Under the pieces are notes generated by a model. That model made no database searches. It had not been told where the DNA came from and saw nothing but the letters and a program-made list of their open reading frames with translations. A DNA stretch of 53,290 nt from Anaerolineae bacterium. GTDB lineage: Bacteria > Chloroflexota > Anaerolineae > Aggregatilineales > Phototrophicaceae. The first letter of the stretch is position 1. Every line of letters begins with the position of its first letter. Location of the stretch: positions 1 through 53,290 of the forward strand of contig JAJEBE010000015.1 in NCBI GenBank assembly GCA_022822545.1, read 5' to 3'. The translations under genes were made by a program, and so were the position numbers. Shown piece by piece: positions 24,352 to 31,867 of the stretch.

Positions 24352-26544
24352 ATGCGCGTCATCAGATCCTGGAAGCGGCTTCCATTTCATTGGCTAATTC
24401 CGCTGGTCTTTTTCTGCATTGGTCTGCTCTACATTTACGCCGCGCCTCACTTTGAAGCGTCCGACAATGAATCCCACGTCGGAGTCATTAAGTGGATTGT
24501 CGACACTGGCGAACTGCCAGTGCAGACCGATGAACATGACCACTTATACGGCCACGAAGCTAACCAGCCGCCTCTCTACTACCTGACGATGGCGCCGATC
24601 TATTCCGCATTCGACACTACTAACTTCTCTGAATATTTTCAACGCAATCCCCTGGTGCTGTATGGACATCCTAAGCGCTTGGGCAACCGAAATTTTATCT
24701 TCTACCGGCAACCTTACCCGCCCGATCTCGTCGGCGTATCCTTGGCGCTTTATGTCATCCGCTTGCTGAACTTGGGTATGGCGGTGATGACAGTCGCCGC
24801 TGTGTATCAGTCCGCGCGAACCATTATGCCGGGTCATGTTGGATTCGCCGTTTTGGCGACATCGCTGGTCGCCTTTAACCCAATGTTCCTCTTCATATCA
24901 ACATCCATCACCAATGATGTCATGGTGACAACGCTGTCAGCGCTTGTTGTGTGGCAAATGCTAGTTATGCTGCGCCAGGGTTTCGATTCGCGGCGCAGCC
25001 TGTTCTTGGCAATCCTGATCGCCAGCGCGACACTGGCTAAAATTAGCGGCTTGATTACTTTGCCTGTTGTAGGGCTCGCCGGTATATGGACTCTTTTCCG
25101 CACACGCGACCGTCGCGGTTTCATGATTCTGGGGACCGCTGTTTCGGTTGTATTTCTGGCGGCTGCCGGCTGGTGGTTTGCTCGCAACCTCAGCCTCTAT
25201 GGCGAGCTATTTGGCACAGGCGCTATGCTCGACCATTTCGGTCGGCGAAGCATCGCGTTGTCGCGGATGTTGTCAGAGGAATTCCAAGGCTTGCGCATAA
25301 GCTTTTGGGGCTTGTTTGGCAAGTTCAGTATCTTGACGCATGATCTCTACTACCACCTCACAGACGCGCTTTCTTTGATAAGCGTCGGCGGGCTGTTAGT
25401 CTTTCTGGTGAAGAATCGCAAGAATTCCTTTCTGCTAGCGGTCGTCAGCCTGCTCGGCGTTTTTCTGGCTATCGGCAGCGTGACGCTCATCTGGTTTTCG
25501 CTGCAAGCGCCGGCGACCTACGGACGGCATCTATTCCCTTTTATTACTTCAATCAGTGTCTTTATGACGATGGGTTTGATTACACTTCGGATCCCGCCAC
25601 CGCTAGTCGTCATACCCATGCTGCTGTTCAGTCTTGCCTCGCCCTTTGTCTATATCATGCCGCAATACGATCACCCGCCGACCGTCGCGGAAATTCCGGA
25701 ATCCGCAACCGAGGCCTTCGCGCGCTGGGAAGACATCACCTTGATTGGATACGAGTTTCCGACGCCGCGCCGTTGGTCGGCCGGAGACGAGATCCCGCTG
25801 ACGCTGTATTGGCAACCGCGCGCCCGGTCCAGCGAAATGCAAGCGCTCTTCATCACGCTGATCGATGCCGATGGCGATGCGCTGGCGACGATCGACAGCT
25901 TTCCCGGCTGGGGCACGCTGCCCACGACCTGGTGGGAGCCGGGCTCAATCTACCGCGATGACTACAGCCTGCAGATCCCAAAAGATGTCGAAGGCTTCTC
26001 ATCTGCGCAGCTGCACATCGGCTGGTATGACTGGGCCGACCGGATAGACATATTGCCGGTGTTGGAGACGGGCGAGGAAACCGCCGCTTTCATCGTTCCC
26101 ATCGGCGCGCTTGTCGCGGGCGATAAGGAACGGGAACTTGGAAGCGGAGCGACGCCGGAAGGCGCGGTCTTCGGCGAGGCGCTCAAGCTGAATCGCTATC
26201 GCTTCCGCGCCGGGCGCATCCTGGAGCTGGAGTGGCAGGTTCTGCGCGAGTTGGGCGGGGATTGGCGGGCCTTCGCCATCGTCCTTGACAAGCCTTATCA
26301 GGACGGCGTCGACTTCGAGGTGATATTCCAGAATGACCAGTCCGCGCCGGTTCCGCTCGACTTTCTCAAGGTCGATGAGACTTTCATCACGCGGCATGAT
26401 TTCCAGTTGCCGGCCGGTTATCAAGAACGGCATGGCATCTATGTCGGCTGGTACAACGAGACGCTTGGAATACGCCTGGAAGCGCCCCAACCGCAGAATA
26501 TGCTGGAGCTGCGGGACTTCGACTTCGGCGCAGACGGCGCCTGA
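24352..26544 (+). CDS. Large polytopic glycosyltransferase-like membrane protein (GT39/ArnT-type) with C-terminal soluble domains
   Basis: About 730 residues. The first 460 hold roughly 10-11 helices. The long first periplasmic loop has PHFEASDNESHVGVIKWIVDTGE, with acidic residues where GT39 enzymes carry a catalytic Asp, and YGHEANQPPLYY, a typical second motif. The last 270 residues are extracytoplasmic and beta-rich (EITLIGYEFPTPRRWSAGDEIPLTLYWQ; WTPAWR-like segments), as in DUF-type C-terminal domains of such proteins. The start is set at ATG 24352 because a TAGAAT box (24309-24314) lies inside the earlier frame. Upstream ATGs at 24271 and 24313 are therefore unlikely. Sugar donor is probably a polyprenyl phosphate (inference). 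Confidence 0.7.
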   Translation: MRVIRSWKRLPFHWLIPLVFFCIGLLYIYAAPHFEASDNESHVGVIKWIVDTGELPVQTDEHDHLYGHEANQPPLYYLTMAPIYSAFDTTNFSEYFQRNPLVLYGHPKRLGNRNFIFYRQPYPPDLVGVSLALYVIRLLNLGMAVMTVAAVYQSARTIMPGHVGFAVLATSLVAFNPMFLFISTSITNDVMVTTLSALVVWQMLVMLRQGFDSRRSLFLAILIASATLAKISGLITLPVVGLAGIWTLFRTRDRRGFMILGTAVSVVFLAAAGWWFARNLSLYGELFGTGAMLDHFGRRSIALSRMLSEEFQGLRISFWGLFGKFSILTHDLYYHLTDALSLISVGGLLVFLVKNRKNSFLLAVVSLLGVFLAIGSVTLIWFSLQAPATYGRHLFPFITSISVFMTMGLITLRIPPPLVVIPMLLFSLASPFVYIMPQYDHPPTVAEIPESATEAFARWEDITLIGYEFPTPRRWSAGDEIPLTLYWQPRARSSEMQALFITLIDADGDALATIDSFPGWGTLPTTWWEPGSIYRDDYSLQIPKDVEGFSSAQLHIGWYDWADRIDILPVLETGEETAAFIVPIGALVAGDKERELGSGATPEGAVFGEALKLNRYRFRAGRILELEWQVLRELGGDWRAFAIVLDKPYQDGVDFEVIFQNDQSAPVPLDFLKVDETFITRHDFQLPAGYQERHGIYVGWYNETLGIRLEAPQPQNMLELRDFDFGADGA

Positions 26545-26844
26545 GCCGTAAGATGCCAAGCTGTCAAATCGTCTAGCCAAGGGAGAAGTTGACAGATCCC
26601 GCGCGGATTGTTATTCTCGCGGGGGGCAGGTTTCCTTGGAAATAATGGGAATCATGATGTCATATCTACTTTGTTGTTGCTGTTGTCAGAAGATGGGAGC
26701 TTCGTCCGCCTGAGATAACAGCCAAACATCCAAGACTGATTATCCAAGTCAACTGGCAGAGGCGCAGGCGCCGAGAAGCGGAAGCCGAGGCGAAGCGCCC
26801 CTGAGCAAGTTGACTTTTTTATTGAATAGCGCAGTGGAGCCGGC
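26545..26844. other. 300-nt spacer between the membrane transferase and cysteine synthase genes
   Basis: Contains one strong structure, the hairpin at 26746-26816 followed by a T-run, and a purine-rich stretch. No coding sequence or known riboswitch was recognised. Confidence 0.35.
26746..26820 (+). terminator. Imperfect hairpin with T-run upstream of cysteine synthase
   Basis: AAGTCAACT (26746-26754) pairs with AGTTGACTT (26808-26816), extended by GGC-rich inner pairs (AGGCGC with GCGCCCCT), then a T-run 26815-26820. It may terminate the upstream gene or act as an attenuator for the cysteine synthase, which starts 25 nt later. Confidence 0.4.
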
Positions 26845-27810
26845 ATGACAATCACAGCGGAATACGGGGCGGATGCGCTGACCGAGACCGATGACCACTC
26901 GCGGGATATCGAGCGGCAGATCGGCAATACGCCGCTGCTGAGCTTCCGCCGCGTCACGCGGGGACTGCCGGCGAGCGTGCGCATCTTCGCCAAAGCCGAG
27001 TGGCAGAACCCGGGCGGCAGCGTCAAAGATCGGGCCGCCTATTACATCATTCGCGGCGCGGAAGCCGATGGCCGCCTGCGCCCGGGCAAAACCATCCTCG
27101 ATAGCACCAGCGGCAATACCGGCATCGCCTACGCCATGATCGCCGCCGCCAAGGGTTACCGCGTCAAGCTGTTGCTGCCGGAAAATGTCAGCCCGGAACG
27201 CGTCGCCATCCTGCGCGCCTACGATGTCGACCTGGTCTTCACCGACCCGCTCGAAGGCTCGGACGGGGCGCTGCAAGCGGTGCGAGAGTTGGCGCTGCGC
27301 GAGCCGGAGCGCTATTTCTATGCCGACCAGTACAACAACCCCGCCAACATCCGGGCGCATTATGAGGGCACGGGCCGGGAAATCTGGCGGCAGACACGGG
27401 GGCAGGCGACGCACTTCGTGGCCGGTTTGGGCACATCGGGCACGCTGATGGGCACGGGACGGCGCTTAAAAGAATGCGATCCAGCCGTGACGATCGTCTC
27501 GGTCGAGCCGGATTCGCCTTTCCATGGCCTGGAAGGCTTGAAGCACATGAATAGCGCCATTCAGCCGGGCATCTTCCAGCGGGGCTTCGCCGACAGACGG
27601 CTGTCGGTGCGGACGGAAGAGGCGCATGCGATGGCGCTGCGGCTGGCGCGGGAAGAGGGTTATCTGGTGGGCATCAGCGCGGCGGCGGCCATGGTCGGGG
27701 CGCTGCGCGTGGCGGAGGGTCTGGCCGAGCGGGAGCGGCCTGGCACGGTGGTGACGCTGTTCCCGGATAATGCCTACAAGTATTTGAGCGAGGCGTTTTG
27801 GCGGGGATGA
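26845..27810 (+). CDS. Cysteine synthase (CysK/CysM family)
   Basis: 321-residue PLP enzyme that makes cysteine from an activated serine and sulfide. The Schiff-base lysine is Lys61 in NPGGSVKDRAAYY; the substrate loop STSGNTGIAYA lies at 87-97; the phosphate-binding GLGTSGTLMGTGRRLKE follows. The C-terminal FPDNAYKYLSEAFW closes the fold. The ERQIGNTPLL start at 23-32 is typical, and there is no CBS domain. Whether it uses O-acetylserine or O-phosphoserine cannot be told from these motifs. It stands behind a possible attenuator hairpin (26746-26816) and no other Cys-pathway gene is near. Confidence 0.9.
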   Translation: MTITAEYGADALTETDDHSRDIERQIGNTPLLSFRRVTRGLPASVRIFAKAEWQNPGGSVKDRAAYYIIRGAEADGRLRPGKTILDSTSGNTGIAYAMIAAAKGYRVKLLLPENVSPERVAILRAYDVDLVFTDPLEGSDGALQAVRELALREPERYFYADQYNNPANIRAHYEGTGREIWRQTRGQATHFVAGLGTSGTLMGTGRRLKECDPAVTIVSVEPDSPFHGLEGLKHMNSAIQPGIFQRGFADRRLSVRTEEAHAMALRLAREEGYLVGISAAAAMVGALRVAEGLAERERPGTVVTLFPDNAYKYLSEAFWRG

Positions 27811-27819
27811 GGCATAGTT

Positions 27820-28251
27820 CTAACCCGCCGCATTCCGGTCGTAATTGACGATCTTGTCCCACTCATCCGCCGTCGAGCGCGCCACGAAGGCCACCACCGG
27901 CTCGCTGTCGCTCAGGTTGAAGACTTCATGCGGGATGCCCGGCTCGATGAAGATGAAGTCGCCGGCGGTATTATCCACCACCTGCTTGCAGCCATCGCCG
28001 TACTCATGCCGCACATCGCCCTCGAGGATGTAGAGCATCACCTCGAAGCCGACATGAATATGAGCATAAGCGACGCCGCCGGGCGGAATCGTGGCGACAT
28101 TGATCGACAACTCCTTGGCGTTGACATTCTTGCTCGACAAGCCGGTCTTGTAGTGGATGCCGTTCCAATCGCGCTTCTTCCCGCCGCCGCGCAAGACGCT
28201 GATGCCGTCATCGCCTTCGACCAATGCGCTCAAGTCTTGATGTTCGCTCAT
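27820..28251 (-). CDS. Cupin-domain protein
   Basis: 143-residue single-domain cupin. Motif 1 is visible as PPGGVAYAHIHVGFEVMLYILEG with the paired His and Glu ligands (H..H....E), and motif 2 as GDFIFIEPGIPHEVFNLS with its His. These coordinate one metal ion in a beta-barrel. The length and the lack of further domains suggest a small dioxygenase, isomerase or sensor. The start ATG has GGAAGC upstream. The divergent neighbour is mog, 140 nt away, and the two share an intergenic promoter region. Confidence 0.85.
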   Translation of the reverse strand: MSEHQDLSALVEGDDGISVLRGGGKKRDWNGIHYKTGLSSKNVNAKELSINVATIPPGGVAYAHIHVGFEVMLYILEGDVRHEYGDGCKQVVDNTAGDFIFIEPGIPHEVFNLSDSEPVVAFVARSTADEWDKIVNYDRNAAG

Positions 28252-28270
28252 GCTTCCGCTCCGCCTCCCA

Positions 28271-28300
28271 TTGCCTAATCCGCGCCAGTATAGCTAAGAT
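28271..28300 (+). promoter_or_regulatory. Possible mog promoter
   Basis: TTGCCT (28271-28276), an 18-nt spacer and TAAGAT (28295-28300), about 90 nt before the mog ATG and divergent from the cupin gene. Weak -10; tentative. Confidence 0.25.
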
Positions 28301-28353
28301 AGGGTCGGCAATCCATACGCAAGGAAGGCACGGCAAGCGCCGCGCGTATTTTT

Positions 28354-28386
28354 GGACCACAGAGAACACTGAGGACACAGAGGACA
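28354..28386 (+). repeat. 'accacagagaacactgagga' repeat supplying the mog ribosome-binding site
   Basis: Dispersed repeat of the 3072 family. Its last GAGGA (28380-28384) stands 7 nt before the mog ATG at 28392 and is the only Shine-Dalgarno sequence there. Confidence 0.55.
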
Positions 28387-28391
28387 ATCAC

Positions 28392-28922
28392 ATGAGCGCC
28401 AAGATTGGCATTTTGACCGTCTCCGACCGCGCCTACCGCGGCGTCTACGAAGACCTCGGCGGACCGGCCATCCACGATTACCTGAGCGAGGTGCTGACCA
28501 ATCCCTGGGAGGCCGTGCCGCTGGTGGTGCCGGATGAATTTGAGCGGATCAAAGCAGCGCTGATCGAGATGGTGGACGAGGCCGGTTGCAGCCTGGTGGT
28601 CACTACCGGCGGCACCGGACCGGCCGTGCGCGATATCAGTCCCGATGCCACCGAAGCCGTCTGCCAGAAGATGATGCCCGGCTTCGGCGAGTTGATGCGG
28701 ACGGTCTCGCTGCAGTACGTGCCGACCGCCATCCTCTCGCGGCAGACCGCCGGGATACGCGGCAAAGCCTTGATTGTCAATCTGCCGGGCAAACCCAGCG
28801 CCATCCGCGACTGCCTGGACGCGGTCATGCCGGCCATACCGTATTGCATCGACCTGATCGAAGGCGCTTACTTGACCACGGACGAGAGCAAGATTGCAGC
28901 CTTCCGGCCGAAGCCGAAGTAG
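28392..28922 (+). CDS. mog: Molybdopterin adenylyltransferase (MogA family)
   Basis: 176 residues. MogA activates molybdopterin by adenylylation before molybdate is inserted. Motifs: AKIGILTVSDRAYRG at the start, SLVVTTGGTGPAVRDISPDAT (TTGGTG, 76-81), then QTAGIRGKALIVNLPGKPSAIRDCLDAV. The Ser-Asp-Arg and GGTG motifs with the NLPGKP loop mark MogA/MoaB. The ATG at 28392 is used because its GAGGA sits in the preceding repeat. No other moa/moe gene is near; the molybdenum-hydroxylase subunit at 44304-46598 is a likely user of the cofactor. Confidence 0.88.
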   Translation: MSAKIGILTVSDRAYRGVYEDLGGPAIHDYLSEVLTNPWEAVPLVVPDEFERIKAALIEMVDEAGCSLVVTTGGTGPAVRDISPDATEAVCQKMMPGFGELMRTVSLQYVPTAILSRQTAGIRGKALIVNLPGKPSAIRDCLDAVMPAIPYCIDLIEGAYLTTDESKIAAFRPKPK

Positions 28923-29006
28923 CGCAAGTCGTTTAGCGGGTCTTCAGGTCGCAAATGCGGTATATGGCTTTGCCGCCAGACGGCATTGAGTCGGTTCCCG
29001 AAGGGT

Positions 29007-29954
29007 TCAAGCGCGGGCGAAGATGCCGACGGTGGGGCGATGATCGGTGAGATCGTCGAAGGGGATGGCGCTTTGGATATGGCAAGAGATGACTTCGAAT
29101 TGCTCGCCGGGGTCGTGCAGCAGGATGTGGTCGATCAAGACGCGGTGCTGCTGGTGGGTCCATAATTCACTCTGATCGTTTTCCGGCCGCAAGAGGCGGA
29201 ATTGCCGTTGCAGCATCTCCATCTCCGGCGCGGCGGGCTGGGCATTGAAGTCGCCGGCCAGCAGGATAGCGCGCTGCGGGCTTTCATTATCTCGGTCGGC
29301 CCGCTTCAATTCGTCGACGATGCAAAGAATCTCCTTAACCTGGGCTTGCCGCATTTGCGAGGCCGTGCGCGAGCGTTCATAGGTCATATCACGGCGGTCT
29401 TCGCCGATGAGGACGCCCAGATGCGTATTGAGGAAATACATAGGGATGCCGCGATAATTCAGCGATGCGACCATCAAGTTGCGCGGCTGCGTATCCCGGT
29501 TGCCGCTGCTGTATAAGGTGGCGCGGCTGATGGTGGTATGCCTGGCCCAGGCGCCGCTCATGTTGCAGTCGTCGTAATCCGGATAGCTGCCCCAGGACCA
29601 GTCCTCGATTGGCAAATTAGTGATGATGGCATTGCCCTCGGCGGCGCCGGTCATATTGCGATAGGCGGGACGATCCCACAGGTTTGGATGCGGATGGTCG
29701 CACATGGTGACTTCGGCCGCGAAGGCGTCGACGAATTCCGAACCGAGGAGGCTCGCCATTTTGCGGCTGACGTTTTTGAGGCTGTCGTTGTGGAGGGCCA
29801 TGCCGGATTCTTGCAAGGCGATAATAGTTGGCTGACGCGGGTTGATCACCTGTTGCAAGGTGCTGTAGGTATCTACAGCCAGTTTCTCATGGTCGTGCGG
29901 CGCTGGTCGCAGCCCGCGCGCGCCGCCGATATTGAAACTCACCACCTGGAGCAT
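29007..29954 (-). CDS. Endonuclease/exonuclease/phosphatase-family protein
   Basis: 315 residues. The EEP fold's metal and catalytic motifs are visible: LQVVSFNIGG with the Asn, QPTIIALQESG with the Glu, YFLNTHLGV with the His, LAGDFNAQPAAPE (D, N), HQQHRVLIDHIL and a C-terminal DLTDHRPTVGIF (His). Members cleave DNA, RNA or phosphoinositides. No secretion signal is clear. The ATG at 29952-29954 is chosen because TTGGAT-16-TATAAT at 29986-30013 lies within the first codons of the longer frame (to 30008) and would be its promoter. A GGGA precedes it. Confidence 0.8.
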   Translation of the reverse strand: MLQVVSFNIGGARGLRPAPHDHEKLAVDTYSTLQQVINPRQPTIIALQESGMALHNDSLKNVSRKMASLLGSEFVDAFAAEVTMCDHPHPNLWDRPAYRNMTGAAEGNAIITNLPIEDWSWGSYPDYDDCNMSGAWARHTTISRATLYSSGNRDTQPRNLMVASLNYRGIPMYFLNTHLGVLIGEDRRDMTYERSRTASQMRQAQVKEILCIVDELKRADRDNESPQRAILLAGDFNAQPAAPEMEMLQRQFRLLRPENDQSELWTHQQHRVLIDHILLHDPGEQFEVISCHIQSAIPFDDLTDHRPTVGIFARA

Positions 29955-29985
29955 ACAAGTGTCCCGGTCTTTGAAGATTCGCCGC

Positions 29986-30013
29986 ATTATATCATAGGGA
30001 TCGGTCAATCCAA
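29986..30013 (-). promoter_or_regulatory. Promoter for the EEP-family gene
   Basis: On the minus strand TTGGAT (30008-30013), 16-nt spacer and a perfect TATAAT (29986-29991) sit 32 nt before the chosen ATG at 29954. It overlaps the N-terminus of the longer alternative frame. Confidence 0.45.
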
Positions 30014-30131
30014 GAGCGTGAAAGCATCTTAATCAAGCGCTGAACCCGCCCGACTGGCTGAAGAGCTACCCTCTACAAGTCAGCCGCCCCGACGTATCAT
30101 GGCGCGCAGGGACACGGAAAGGAGAAAAGCT

Positions 30132-30692
30132 GTGGCGGCTATCGGCGAGAAGACGGCGCTAATCATCATTGATGTGCAGGAAGGCCTGGACGACCCGCGC
30201 CTGGGGCAGCGCAACAACCCGGCGGCTGAGCGCAATATGGCGCGGCTGCTGGCGCGCTGGCGCGAGCGGGGGCGGCCGATCTTCCATGTGCAGCATATGT
30301 CCACCGAGCCGGGGTCGCCGCTGCGGCCCGAGCTGCCCGGCAACGCGATCAAAGGCATCGTGGCGCCGCTTGGCGCTGAGCCGGTCATTCAGAAACAGGT
30401 CAACAGCGCCTTCATCGGCACGGACCTGGAAGCGCGCCTGCGGGCTGCGGGTATTGAATCGCTTGTGATCGTCGGTTTGACGACGGATCACTGCGTTTCG
30501 AGTTCGGTTCGCATGGCGGGCGATCTGGGTTTTCGCGCGGCAGTCATCGCCGATGCGACAGCCGCGCATGAACATCGCAGTTACGACGGGCAGCATTATT
30601 CGGCCGAGACGGTGCATAACGTGGCGCTGGCGAACTTAAACGGCGAATTCGCGGCGGTGCTGACCACAGATCAAGCGCTGGCAATGGGGTGA
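30132..30692 (+). CDS. Isochorismatase-family cysteine hydrolase
   Basis: 186 residues. The Asp-Lys-Cys triad is visible: Asp14 in ALIIIDVQEG, Lys in VIQKQVNSAFIGT, and Cys in GLTTDHCVSSSVRMAG. Members hydrolyse amides or enol ethers of small molecules such as nicotinamide, N-carbamoyl compounds or isochorismate. The GTG start at 30132 follows an AAAGGAG at 30117-30123; the frame could extend to 30099, but the Shine-Dalgarno sequence decides. It is single and not operonic. The substrate is not predictable. Confidence 0.85.
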   Translation: MAAIGEKTALIIIDVQEGLDDPRLGQRNNPAAERNMARLLARWRERGRPIFHVQHMSTEPGSPLRPELPGNAIKGIVAPLGAEPVIQKQVNSAFIGTDLEARLRAAGIESLVIVGLTTDHCVSSSVRMAGDLGFRAAVIADATAAHEHRSYDGQHYSAETVHNVALANLNGEFAAVLTTDQALAMG

Positions 30693-30693
30693 T

Positions 30694-30816
30694 GAATGTC
30701 GTTGATGCGAACTCAGCGATAGTGAAATGATTATCTTTGCGCCTTTGCGTTCCTTGTGGTTAATCAACCGGTATCGTCTTCAATGTCAGAATAATGCCCG
30801 CCAGAATAAGCAATTC
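30694..30816 (+). repeat. ~110-bp dispersed repeat, copy C
   Basis: Third copy; shares the 5' part 'gaatgtcgttgatgcgaac' with copy A as well as 'cttgtggttaatcaac' and 'caatgtcagaata'. It ends 80 nt before a glycosyltransferase start codon, as copy B does. Confidence 0.7.
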
Positions 30817-30895
30817 CGTTTTCGCTCCCGCGCTTGAATCTGCGCTATCCTAGTGTTGTGCCGGTTTCCATTTGGCGCCGGGTGAGCGTGGGGCG

Positions 30896-31867
30896 ATGTC
30901 GATAGCGATCATCTCTTCTTTGTATCGCTGTGAGGAGCATTTGCCGGCATTTGCGGCAGCGGTCTTCGGTTTCGCCAAGCGCGTCAGCGAACATGGCATC
31001 GCCGTCCACTATTTGCCGATCGTCAATGACGCGACGCGCGGCGAGCGCGAGCAGATCGATCAACTGGCGCGGGAGATCAACTCGCATTATTACGGTCGCA
31101 TGACGCCGCAATATGTCCCGCGCGAGACCTTGTACGCCTCGTGGAATCGCGGGCTCGCCTTGGCGCAGGCGCCATATTTCGCGCCCTGGAACGCCGATGA
31201 TATTCGCTCGGCGGAGGCTTTCATCGAGGGCTATCAAGCTTTGGAGGCAGGCGCGGAGTTGGTGGACTTCGACTTCACGCGGCTGATGCTGGACCGGCGA
31301 TTTGGGCTATGGCCACGGGAGCGGCGGACGCATGTCCCTTGCCTTTACGACCCAATGCGCTTCACTCGGCGCAACGGTCTGGGTCCCTTTTTCATGGCGA
31401 GCCGGTCGCTGGTCCAAAGGCTGGGTCCCTTTGACGCGCGCTTTCGCGTAGCTGGCGACATGGAATTTGCCAGCCGCGTCCATTCATCGGCGCGCTTCCG
31501 GCCCGGGCGGGCGAACGGCGGTGACTTCATGGTGCACGGCGGCAACCTGAGCAATACTGGCGGCGAGATGGAAGAGATCGAAGTCGATATCATTTTCCTG
31601 CGGCGAGGCGATTGGAAGCAGTTGCGTCCGGCGGATCCGGGCGCGCTGCGCGAGGCCTGGGAAAGCTGGGGGGATCGGGACGGCCGCGCCTTGCCGGCCG
31701 ACGCAGCGGACTTCTTATGGGGTCCCGAGGCGGAGGCGCGTTGGCGGCGTTGGCGGCGGGAGCGGCGTCAACCCGCGAGCTTGCGGCGGCTGCGGCTGGC
31801 GTTGGCGTCGCGCGGCTGGATCTACAGCGAGGAATGGGCGATGGCGCAGTGGAGCCGGGGCGTTTAA
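30896..31867 (+). CDS. Family 2-like glycosyltransferase
   Basis: 323 residues. The GT-A start (MSIAIISSLYRCEEHLPAF, nucleotide-sugar binding) and the NADD metal motif (about residue 99) in FAPWNADDIRSAEAFIEGYQAL mark a GT2-like fold. The middle has VDFDFTRL, YDPMRF, and a late FDARFRVAGDMEFASRV segment. The C-terminal 60 residues are Arg/Trp-rich and basic. The start is the ATG at 30896; the extension to 30872 has no family support. The stop overlaps the next ATG (TAATG), so it is translationally coupled to the large membrane protein. It likely builds a surface glycan. Confidence 0.78.
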   Translation: MSIAIISSLYRCEEHLPAFAAAVFGFAKRVSEHGIAVHYLPIVNDATRGEREQIDQLAREINSHYYGRMTPQYVPRETLYASWNRGLALAQAPYFAPWNADDIRSAEAFIEGYQALEAGAELVDFDFTRLMLDRRFGLWPRERRTHVPCLYDPMRFTRRNGLGPFFMASRSLVQRLGPFDARFRVAGDMEFASRVHSSARFRPGRANGGDFMVHGGNLSNTGGEMEEIEVDIIFLRRGDWKQLRPADPGALREAWESWGDRDGRALPADAADFLWGPEAEARWRRWRRERRQPASLRRLRLALASRGWIYSEEWAMAQWSRGV

